Below are positions 26,675 to 33,469 of a stretch of DNA of 64,000 nt, in pieces (within the stretch, counting starts at the first letter, position 1; each line of letters begins with the position of its first letter). This stretch comes from Planctomycetota bacterium. GTDB lineage: Bacteria; Planctomycetota; J058. The notes beneath the pieces were generated by a model that was not told the DNA's origin, searched no databases, and saw only the letters and a program-made list of their open reading frames with translations. Made by a program: the position numbers and the translations under genes. Location: contig JAMLIC010000007.1 of assembly GCA_023954375.1 (NCBI GenBank), positions 1 through 64,000 on the forward strand, written 5' to 3'.

Positions 26675-26870
26675 CGCGCGAGGGACGGTTAGAGGGCCGG
26701 CGCGCCGGGCCGACCAAGGCCCCTCGTCGACCGGCCCTGCTGACGGCCCCGCGACGAGCACCGCTCACCAAGCCCGCCCCACGAGAGCCACGTGTCCGAG
26801 GCCGAACGAGGGCAAGGGCGACGTGGCACGTCGAGGAGCCGGCCGATGTCCCCTGGACACCGACTCAGGG
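26675..26870. other. Short intergenic gap
   Basis: About 200 bp between convergent genes. I see no RNA gene or strong hairpin. Confidence 0.4.
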
Positions 26871-27770
26871 TCAGGGGCCAAGCATCCAGGACAGCCCCAC
26901 GGTGATGATGGGGCCCTGCTCGAAGGCCTCGCTGTCCCGCGCCAGGGTCCGCTGGTGGAGAGGGTACTGCACGGCGGTCGTGAGGGCGAGGGACGGGCTG
27001 AGGTTCACGCGCAGCCCGAGCTCGGCCAAGACCGAGACGAGGCCGGTGTTCGGGTCGCGCTCTCCGCTCCAGGTGGCATGGTGCTGCCAGTAGGCGAGCG
27101 CGCCCCCGTGCAGGGCGAACCAAGGGGTCAGCTCGCGATGCAGGCGGGCGCCGCCGGTGAGCTCGACCGGGCCGCGGTAGCCCTTGCGGTTGCGGTAGAC
27201 AGGGAAGCGGCCCGCGAAGTGGGCGCTCGCCGCGAAGCGGGCGGGCAAAGGGGCGAAGTAGCCCAGCTCGAGGAGTGGGTCGAGGGTCCCGCTCCCGAAC
27301 TGGATGTGGCGGTGCGGGAGCCCCGCGCGGCCGCGGGCGTAGGGGTCCCGCTCGGTGGCCCCGCTGGGGAGGCTGGCCCCCAGGCTGAGCTCGAGCGCGT
27401 CGCCCGAAACGAGAACTTCGCCGAGGCGCCGGGTGACGAGGAGATGGAGGTCGGCCAGGCCGTGGAGCGTCTCGCTCCGATGATGGAGGTCGTTGTTGCG
27501 GAGCATGGCGCGGACCTCGTCCACCGAGGCCTGCTCGCGCAGGCGAATCCACGACACCTGCCGCTTCACGTCGTAGGGGATGCGCAGCCGCGCGTCCCAG
27601 CCGTCCAGGAAGGTGTACTCCAGCGTCAGCTCGAAGCGGACGTAGTCGAGCGAGACCTGGTGCTCATGGAGCGGGACCGGCACCCGCTGCCCGCTCGGGC
27701 TCAGGCCGTGGCGCTCGTCGTGCCCGCCGTCGAAGCCGAGGCCGCCGCTCGTCGCGAGGCGGACGCGCAT
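26871..27770 (-). CDS. Outer-membrane beta-barrel protein of the metal cluster
   Basis: At least 299 residues, rich in alternating amphipathic strands (VRFELTLEYTFLDGWDARLRIPY; ALELSLGASLPSG; FAASAHFAGRFPVYR) and ending in a strand, so probably an outer-membrane barrel. The ATG at 27770 gives no signal peptide. In the same frame upstream, after two TGA codons (27837-27839 and 27846-27848), lies a perfect signal peptide (27849-27974). The sequence between (from 27836) also reads like mature protein, so the gene is probably one barrel interrupted by stops, by error or decay. It is downstream of the HMA/MerC-like transporter in one operon. Confidence 0.65.
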   Translation of the reverse strand: MRVRLATSGGLGFDGGHDERHGLSPSGQRVPVPLHEHQVSLDYVRFELTLEYTFLDGWDARLRIPYDVKRQVSWIRLREQASVDEVRAMLRNNDLHHRSETLHGLADLHLLVTRRLGEVLVSGDALELSLGASLPSGATERDPYARGRAGLPHRHIQFGSGTLDPLLELGYFAPLPARFAASAHFAGRFPVYRNRKGYRGPVELTGGARLHRELTPWFALHGGALAYWQHHATWSGERDPNTGLVSVLAELGLRVNLSPSLALTTAVQYPLHQRTLARDSEAFEQGPIITVGLSWMLGP

Positions 27771-27845
27771 GGTTCCTTGCTGGCGGGGGGCCGACCCGGC
27801 CCCCGTGTCCCCGTCGCGCGGCAGGACGGGGTTGCTTCAGGCGGG

Positions 27846-27974
27846 TCAGCCGCCCTGGGCGTAGACAGGCGCCTGCAGGCCCAGCGCGAGCAAGGCCACG
27901 AGGAGGGACCCGCGCGCCAAGGTGGCGATCACGGGGACCGCGAGGGCCACGGTGCCGAGACTCCGGACGAACAT
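27846..27974 (-). CDS. Signal-peptide fragment of the barrel gene
   Basis: 42 codons from ATG 27974 after a GGTAGGAGG ribosome site: a basic start (MFVRSLG), a long hydrophobic stretch, and APVYAQGG, a clean signal-peptidase I site. It ends in TGA but is in frame with the barrel gene that resumes nine bases later. Read as a separate peptide it would have almost no mature part, so it is best taken as the missing N-terminus of the downstream barrel. Confidence 0.6.
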   Translation of the reverse strand: MFVRSLGTVALAVPVIATLARGSLLVALLALGLQAPVYAQGG

Positions 27975-27984
27975 CCGATACCTC

Positions 27985-28647
27985 CTACCCGGCGACCGGT
28001 TGGCGAGTCGTGAAGCGACCCGTCCTCGCTCGACCGGACTTGACCAGCACGTTCCAGAAGGAGCCGACCACCAGCAGCGCGGCTCCGAAGTAGACGAGCA
28101 GCGGGAGAGATGCGAGCAAGCGGCCGCCCACCACGCACGCGGCACCCAAGAGCACGAGGACGAGGGGAGCCATGCGCCCGTGCTTCCGAGTCGACCACGC
28201 CACGGACGCCACCGTGAGCCCGAGGAAGAGCGCGATCAGGGGGAGGAGCACCTGTTCCTGCAGCATGAACCCCACGCCGAGCGACGACAGCGCCCCGGCG
28301 TAGGCCGCGACGCAGAGCGGGCAGGTCGCGCTCGGCAGCAGGGCAAGACCCGCAGCCGGCGTGGCGAGGAGCGCGCGAGCCCAGGAGCGTCCGGGCGGTG
28401 GCTCACTCTCGCCCCCAGGGGTGCAAGGCCGGACTGGCCGGACCTCGTAGCCCATCTCCATGAGCACCTCGGCGAGCCCGTCCCGAGTCACCCCTCGGGC
28501 GGCGACCGCCACGGTGCTCGTGGCGAGGTCGACCGACAGGTTGCCTTGGCCGATCTTCGGGAGCAGGGCGCTCCGAATCCGCTCGACGCAGGATCCACAG
28601 CGCATACCGGAGACCTGCAGCGTCAACTCGTCCGTCGTGCTGGACAT
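27985..28647 (-). CDS. HMA-domain MerC/MerT-like membrane transporter
   Basis: 220 residues from ATG 28647. The N-terminal heavy-metal-associated domain has GMRCGSCVERI (GMxCxxC) at about residues 14-20 and the usual ferredoxin-like pattern. After a proline-rich linker come about four membrane helices, the first preceded by SATCPLCVAAYAGALSSLG, where a Cys pair sits at the membrane as in MerC/MerT-type mercury importers. Its own mer-type promoter lies immediately upstream. It would pass Hg(II) or another soft metal across the inner membrane. No mercuric reductase (merA) is present in the window, so the detoxification partner is missing or elsewhere. Confidence 0.75.
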   Translation of the reverse strand: MSSTTDELTLQVSGMRCGSCVERIRSALLPKIGQGNLSVDLATSTVAVAARGVTRDGLAEVLMEMGYEVRPVRPCTPGGESEPPPGRSWARALLATPAAGLALLPSATCPLCVAAYAGALSSLGVGFMLQEQVLLPLIALFLGLTVASVAWSTRKHGRMAPLVLVLLGAACVVGGRLLASLPLLVYFGAALLVVGSFWNVLVKSGRARTGRFTTRQPVAG

Positions 28648-28676
28648 GGGCCCTCCACACACATGGGCGGGGGCAG

Positions 28677-28706
28677 GGTATGGCCTGCACCTTGGTACGG
28701 AGTCAA
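28677..28706 (-). promoter_or_regulatory. mer-type promoter before the HMA transporter
   Basis: On the minus strand TTGACTCCGTACCAAGGT matches the canonical mer -35 and operator start (TTGACTCCGTAC), with CATACC as a plausible -10 about 18 bp on. It ends ~30 bp before the transporter ATG and should be controlled by the MerR encoded at 25,636. Confidence 0.7.
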
Positions 28707-28825
28707 GCACGAGGCTCCAGCCAGCGTGCCACCCCGCCCATGGAGTCGCGCGCCAAGGCGCCGCGCGTGCCCCTGCCCGGTCCCACAGGCGAACGTGGAA
28801 CGTGTTCGGCGTTACGAATCGAGGC

Positions 28826-28857
28826 TTGACTCCGTGCTTAGGTACGGGCCGTAGCGT
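28826..28857 (+). promoter_or_regulatory. mer-type promoter before the Cys-rich peptide gene
   Basis: TTGACT at 28826-28831 and TAGCGT at 28852-28857 with a 20-bp spacer containing CCGTGCTTAGGTACGG, close to the classical mer operator. It points rightward to the small secreted peptide at 29006, giving a divergent pair with the transporter promoter. Confidence 0.75.
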
Positions 28858-29005
28858 TGGGCATGACGGGTTCGCGGGGCCGGAGCGACGTCGCGGCGCG
28901 CGATCACGGAGAGCCATCGAGTGGCCTGCGTTGCAGCCATGGGGGCGAACGGCGCAGGCGCTCATCGGGCCCGATAGGGCAAGCTAGTTGAGGAGAGAGG
29001 ACGCC

Positions 29006-29182
29006 ATGAAGAAGATGTTCGCAGCAGTCGGCCTGGCGGCGGCGCTCGGGATTCCTGCCGCAGTCTACGCGACCGGCAGCACGGAGTCGGTGAAGCAGCA
29101 GCAGACGGAGGAGATCATCACGTGCCCGCTCACGGGTGAGCAGATCCCCGCGTGCTGCTGCCCCTTGAACGACGACGAGTAG
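29006..29182 (+). CDS. Small secreted Cys-rich peptide, mer-regulated
   Basis: 58 residues from ATG 29006 with AGGAGAGAGG upstream. A signal peptide (KKMFAAVGLAAALGIPAAVYA) precedes a short mature region with CPLTGEQIPACCCPLN, i.e. four cysteines including CCC. A periplasmic soft-metal binding peptide, analogous in place to MerP but unrelated in fold, is the simplest reading. It is driven by a mer-type promoter and followed by a perfect hairpin. Confidence 0.7.
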   Translation: MKKMFAAVGLAAALGIPAAVYATGSTESVKQQQTEEIITCPLTGEQIPACCCPLNDDE

Positions 29183-29196
29183 GACGACGTCGAGGG

Positions 29197-29226
29197 CGCC
29201 GGCGCCCCTCACCTGGGGCGCCGGCG
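29197..29226 (+). terminator. Hairpin after the Cys-rich peptide gene
   Basis: Perfect 12-bp stem CGCCGGCGCCCC / GGGGCGCCGGCG with a 6-nt loop, 14 bp after the stop codon. There is no T tract, but it is a likely terminator in this high-GC genome. Confidence 0.65.
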
Positions 29227-29401
29227 GACTCCCCGAGCGACCGCGAGCGGCGCTGGAGCAGTTCGGTGAGGCTCCCCTCCCGGCTCTCTGGTGACGGCAC
29301 GGGGCGGCGACGCGACCCGTCACCGGCAGGGGCCACCGGGGGGCCACCAAACCGGGGCCGTGGCCCCCCAAATGGCCCCCCACCCCCCCTGGAACGCACA
29401 T

Positions 29402-29421
29402 GGGCCCGCCGAGGCGGGCCC
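29402..29421 (-). terminator. Hairpin, probable terminator of the tRNA-like gene before IS insertion
   Basis: GGGCCCGC-CGAG-GCGGGCCC, a perfect 8-bp stem. Without the IS element it would lie about 30 bp beyond the 3' end of the minus-strand tRNA-like sequence, where a terminator is expected. Confidence 0.5.
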
Positions 29422-29454
29422 GTAAGGTGCGACGTGGTGGTCGGTTACCTGAAG

Positions 29455-31670
29455 CCCACATTCCAGAGATCGCACCTGACCTTGTTATGATTTCTGGCAG
29501 CCACCGTTTGTCAGCCGACCTGGCCGCCCGAGTCTTCGCCCGGCGCCGACTTCTTCCCTCTCGCGCGCCAGCCGCGGTGGCGTGGCTTCGGCTTGGCCAG
29601 CTGGGCGTAGGAGACGCCCGGATCCGTCAGCATCGAGTGGTTGAGCAGTTCGAGCGCGTCCCGCTGCGCGGTTGTCATGTTCGTCACGGTCACGCCGGGC
29701 ACCCCGTCGACGCGGATCGTGTTGATCCCCTCGAAGAGGCGGAAGACGACCTCCGTGGTCGGTCGCGTGGTCCACCCCTTGTTCCCTGGGAAGTCGGCCT
29801 TGCGCTGCTCGAGGAGGCGGCGCACTTCTCGCTGGATGAGCGCGTAGACCATCAACGCCAGCACGTACACGAGGCCTAGCGCCGCGATCCGGGCGTCGGT
29901 CTTCAAGAACAGCGGCGCCACCTGCTGTGGATTCTTGAAGATCCGGATCGCGGTCTCGACCAGGTTCTGGTCCTGGTACGTGCGAAAGAGCTCCTCGTCC
30001 GAGCAGCCGTCAGGGCCCGTCAAGGGGCGGGTCGTGACCAGGACGAAGCAGCTCTCGCGAAGGATCGCCTCGTCGACGTCATGCTGGTCGTGCTCGATCG
30101 TGAGCACGGCGCGCCACACCGTCTCCATTTCGCGCTGCTCGTCAGCCGGCGGTCGTCCTGGGCCAGGTCGCTTGACTGGGCGACGTTCGGCCACCGCTTC
30201 GGCGACGAGGCGGTGGAGGTCGGGCCCGTGACGCTCGATCGCGGCCGCGGCCGCACGCCGGGCGTCCTCCTCGCACTTGAACTCGCGCTTGCCGAGCCGG
30301 GCTGCGATCCGCTCCAGGTTCTTCCGCTCCTTGTCTCGGCGCGCCTCGACGATCACCGTCTTCTGCTCGCGCAGGGAGGTGGACTCGACGACGAGCGCGC
30401 GGATTGGGAACTCTTGCTCGACACCGGTCGATTCGTCCTTCCAGCGATAGGTGAGGTCGCACGAGCGGCCGTTCCACTCCCTCTCTGGCTCCGCTTCGAG
30501 GTCGTCGACGGCGGATCCGTCTTCGAGGAACACCTTCGGGTAGACAACCTTCAGGCGGGTGAGCGACTCGTCCCGCGCAAGGGCCGCACGGAAGGCCGTG
30601 AAGGCCTCTCCCCAGAGCCCCACCCCGCGCGGCATCATCGTCAAGATGTGGAAGCCGTGCTTCTGCGCGAGCAGCAGCGTCTCGCCCGAGAAAAGCTTGG
30701 CGTCGCCCACGACGGTCGTGCCCCGTGGGTCGGGGAGGACCTCGGCGAGGCGTCCCATGAGCCAACGGGTCTCCTGTGGGTCGCTGCGGTTGCCCGACGA
30801 CACGCGACCGAGGACGGCGACGCCGCCGTCGCATGCCACGGCCAGCCCATACACGATCTGCTTCAAGTCGCCTCGATAGTCCTTGCTGTGCCCCCTCGTG
30901 ACGTGTGGGACCGCTCGCTCGTCCTCCGGGTCCAACGGCGGCACGCTGGCCGCGTACTCGCCGTAGACCGAGACGGACGAGGTGTCGACGTGGATGGTCG
31001 CGAGCTCGAGGTCGTGCACCTTGACCGCACGCACGAGGGCCGCAGCCTGGATCTTCGTCGGGCCGGCGGCGAACGTGTCGTCGAGTGCTCGGGCCAGCCG
31101 GTCGTCGTGGAACTGCGCGCAGCTCCCCTTCCAGCCGAACGCCAGCTCCAGGTCGTACGGCGCGAGCAGTTCGTCGATCCGATAGAGCGTGTGCCGGCCC
31201 AGCAAGATCGCGACGATCAGCGCCTCGACGCACTCGCCCGCGCTCACGCGACTGCGCGGGTCCATGGGCACGATCTCATCCACGAGGGCCGCGACGTCGA
31301 GCTGCCGAAGAGCGCGTCCGATGATCGGCAAGAAGTCGAGCCGCTTCGCGCTGGCTTCCATGTGCCTCTCCTCGCACGCCCGCGGCGGCGAGGCAAGGAC
31401 AGCACGGCAGCTGCCACCACAGGTCCAGCGTCCACGCCTCGCGCGGTCCAGATGCGCGTCCTTGCGCATCAGATGCGTCTCCGGAGTGAGTCCGGACGGC
31501 GCCACTGAGCAGACGACAGAGCGGCGCTCGAACGGAATGCGTGCGGAGCGCCGGATGCGCGCCTATCGCCGCGCTCCGCCTCCCTTGGCGGCGGGGGGCC
31601 GTCGTCTGCTGTGCGTGCTTTGGCAAGTAGGTAATTGGCGGAGCCCGGGCCGAGATGTCTGGAATGCGGG
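29455..31670 (-). mobile_element. Complete IS1634-family insertion sequence
   Basis: 2,216 bp with readable ends. The left end starts CCCACATTCCAGAGATC and the right end, read inward on the other strand, starts CCCGCATTCCAGACATC, so the terminal inverted repeats match at 15 of 17 positions. The same six bases CTGAAG lie directly outside both ends (29449-29454 and 31671-31676) as a target duplication, which fits the 5-6 bp usual in this family. The element carries one transposase. Intact ends, direct repeat and full transposase indicate recent insertion. The right copy of the duplication overlaps the 3' end of a tRNA-like sequence. Confidence 0.85.
29511..31361 (-). CDS. IS1634-family transposase (DDE)
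   Basis: 616 residues from ATG 31361, preceded by GAGGAGAGG. DDE-fold features: IHVDTSSVSVYG (first Asp) and a long RNase H core with VVGDAKLFS (second Asp). A final Glu region contains QNLVETAIRIFKNPQQV, the YREK-like region of IS4/IS1634 enzymes. The N-terminus (DFLPIIGRALRQLDVAALVDEIVP) is typical for the family. It lies wholly within mapped IS ends and appears intact. Confidence 0.92.
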   Translation of the reverse strand: MEASAKRLDFLPIIGRALRQLDVAALVDEIVPMDPRSRVSAGECVEALIVAILLGRHTLYRIDELLAPYDLELAFGWKGSCAQFHDDRLARALDDTFAAGPTKIQAAALVRAVKVHDLELATIHVDTSSVSVYGEYAASVPPLDPEDERAVPHVTRGHSKDYRGDLKQIVYGLAVACDGGVAVLGRVSSGNRSDPQETRWLMGRLAEVLPDPRGTTVVGDAKLFSGETLLLAQKHGFHILTMMPRGVGLWGEAFTAFRAALARDESLTRLKVVYPKVFLEDGSAVDDLEAEPEREWNGRSCDLTYRWKDESTGVEQEFPIRALVVESTSLREQKTVIVEARRDKERKNLERIAARLGKREFKCEEDARRAAAAAIERHGPDLHRLVAEAVAERRPVKRPGPGRPPADEQREMETVWRAVLTIEHDQHDVDEAILRESCFVLVTTRPLTGPDGCSDEELFRTYQDQNLVETAIRIFKNPQQVAPLFLKTDARIAALGLVYVLALMVYALIQREVRRLLEQRKADFPGNKGWTTRPTTEVVFRLFEGINTIRVDGVPGVTVTNMTTAQRDALELLNHSMLTDPGVSYAQLAKPKPRHRGWRARGKKSAPGEDSGGQVG

Positions 31671-31674
31671 CTGA

Positions 31675-31757
31675 AGCGGGTGATGAGACTCGAACTCACA
31701 ACCCTCAGCTTGGGAAGGTGAAGCGCCAAGCCAAGCGCGGCGCCCCGTCTCGCCCGA
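31675..31757 (-). tRNA. tRNA-Gly(CCC)-like sequence, possibly degenerate
   Basis: On the minus strand the 3' half is a very good tRNA-Gly match: anticodon loop TTCCCAA (anticodon CCC), T-arm GTGAG-TTCGAGT-CTCAT, acceptor strand CACCCGC and T discriminator. The 5' half is abnormal. The best acceptor partner, TCGGGCG, pairs at only five of seven positions, the linker to the D-arm is long, and the total is 83 rather than ~74 nt. A 5-bp D-stem (GCGCC/GGCGC) can form. The anticodon stem has one C-C mismatch. It may be a tRNA remnant rebuilt by integration, or an unusual tRNA. Confidence 0.45.
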
Positions 31758-31840
31758 CAAAGGAGTTAGGGGCATGCCGTATCCAGCCTCCATCCCACGG
31801 TGAACCGTTCATTGGGATACGAATGGGCATACGAAGCCGA

Positions 31841-33469
31841 TCAGTCACGCAGGTCCCGGACGGAGTCTGGGTCGTGGAGTCTTTGGATCCGCTCGTCGGG
31901 CGTGAGGAAACTGCGGCGCGGGATCCTGAAACGATCGACGAAGCCCATCGGCCCTATGAACGCCCCATCGAACATGCCGTGAGTGAAGAGCAGAGTGAGT
32001 CCACGGAGGTCCGCGGACACGTCGCCATTCAGACGCGCAGACACGTCCGCGGGTGTCCACTCCCGGTCGGGCTCGTTTGAGTACAGGTCTCGGAGCTGAC
32101 GGATCAGCTGTTCTGCGTGGGCGAGGTCCGCACGCGCCTCGTCGGTGTCGCACGCCACGAGACCGAACGAGGTCATGAGCAGAAACGACCCCATGCGCAC
32201 GAGCCACTTCCCTCGCATGGCGCCGATCAGGTCCAGGTGGTCCCGCTGCTCGATCTCGAACCGGACGACCTCGGGCGCGCCCCCCTCCCGGAGCCGCCTG
32301 TGGACAAGCCGGAGGAGCTCCTGCGCCCGTGCGCGAGGCCCGGGTAGGTCCTCGGGGTCGAAGTCCGCCGTGGATGCCGGGTAGCGGGCCTCGATCAGCA
32401 AGGCATCGCCCACGGCGAAGGCCGCCATATCGAACGGCGCCACCATGGGCGCCCCATCTCGGCGCGCGGACGGGATGAGCATTGGCTGGACGAATGGTGG
32501 CGGCAAACCACCCGCGTCCTGCCGGCGAGCATCGACGAGCGCCTTCGGCACCACGTCGAGCGATATGCGTTTCGCTAGCAAGATGGGATTCGTCCTGCTC
32601 TCACCGCTCACGCAGGCCCAGTGCTTCGCCGGGTCGGGAACGGTAAGCGAGGAGGCATCCTCGACCTGCGCCGCGAGCAGATCAAAGACGCGGCCCAGAA
32701 CGGCTTGGCTCATCGTTCCGCACACAGGAAGGCTCGCCAGGTGGTCGACAAGGATCTCCGCTCGAAAGCTCTTGAGCCCCGGCCCCGCAGGCAGCTTGAG
32801 CCGTCGAAGCAGCCCGACGAGCTCCTCGGGGGTGCACTCGCACTTGGCCTGCAAGCCATCTAGCGCTCGTGGCCAATGCGCGGACAGTGCCCCAAGGGCA
32901 TCTCGCAGCTCGGCGAATGAGGAGGATGTCTGCGCCACGCGGTGAAGTTCGAGCGGGCTAAGGTGGCGCCGGTCTGCGGCTTCACTCTCAAGGTGGTCTG
33001 CGTTGGACACGAACAAGAACTGATGGAGCTTGCCCGGAAAGCGCCTCTCGAGCCGCATGAACTTGCTGAAGGCATCGATCAGCGGCTTCTCCGACAGCGT
33101 CCACGGACCGCGTTCTGGGCGTCTCGTCTTAACCTGACAGACGTCGAACTTCCCATCCTCTCGTTCAAGAAGGAAGTCGTCATGGTGCTCGCACCAGAGC
33201 GATCGATACGGCAGCCTCCCGTTGAACGCGCCGAGGAGAAGGAGGACACCGTACCCGTCCTGATAGCGGAACCTGCGCCGAACGTCGTCACCGGGGTCGT
33301 CCTCGCCTAGAACTTCGTCGGGGGCCGGCTCCGGCACCATTTCTGGCCGAGCACTGGGGTCGTTCACGTCGGCCACTCCGCTGCCCTCACTTGTTGATGG
33401 GCGAGGCTCACCCCCAGACCTGGAAGAAGCGAGCGTCGAGCACGAGCCCGCCGTGTTCATGTCCAGCAC
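31841..33469 (-). CDS. lmuA: Lamassu LmuA-like protein with Cap4/DUF4297 nuclease domain
   Basis: About 540 residues; GTG 33469 overlaps the LmuB stop and ATG 33460 is an alternative. After a disordered N-terminus comes FRYQDGYGVLLLLGAFNG, then EHHDDFLLEREDGKFDVCQVKTRRP. That is the YQ...E...D...QxK pattern of the DUF4297 (Cap4-type) PD-(D/E)xK nuclease. The rest (about 170-540) is the helical region that joins LmuA to the SMC subunit in Lamassu. It would cut DNA when the SMC subunit detects an invader. It is last in the four-gene operon. The nuclease motif is seen; the Lamassu label is from gene context. Confidence 0.78.
   Translation of the reverse strand: MLDMNTAGSCSTLASSRSGGEPRPSTSEGSGVADVNDPSARPEMVPEPAPDEVLGEDDPGDDVRRRFRYQDGYGVLLLLGAFNGRLPYRSLWCEHHDDFLLEREDGKFDVCQVKTRRPERGPWTLSEKPLIDAFSKFMRLERRFPGKLHQFLFVSNADHLESEAADRRHLSPLELHRVAQTSSSFAELRDALGALSAHWPRALDGLQAKCECTPEELVGLLRRLKLPAGPGLKSFRAEILVDHLASLPVCGTMSQAVLGRVFDLLAAQVEDASSLTVPDPAKHWACVSGESRTNPILLAKRISLDVVPKALVDARRQDAGGLPPPFVQPMLIPSARRDGAPMVAPFDMAAFAVGDALLIEARYPASTADFDPEDLPGPRARAQELLRLVHRRLREGGAPEVVRFEIEQRDHLDLIGAMRGKWLVRMGSFLLMTSFGLVACDTDEARADLAHAEQLIRQLRDLYSNEPDREWTPADVSARLNGDVSADLRGLTLLFTHGMFDGAFIGPMGFVDRFRIPRRSFLTPDERIQRLHDPDSVRDLRD

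Noticed and set aside
27837-27848. Genome-wide reassignment of TGA to an amino acid
   Set aside because: Many genes in the window end in TGA with coupled overlaps at exactly that codon, so TGA is a stop here.
29006-29182. Treating the Cys-rich peptide as MerP
   Set aside because: It lacks the GMTCxxC HMA pattern; only its location and promoter are MerP-like.
29340-29400. Short GGGGCC/GGCCCC runs as a CRISPR-like repeat
   Set aside because: No regular repeat-spacer spacing and no cas genes; it is simple GC-rich sequence.
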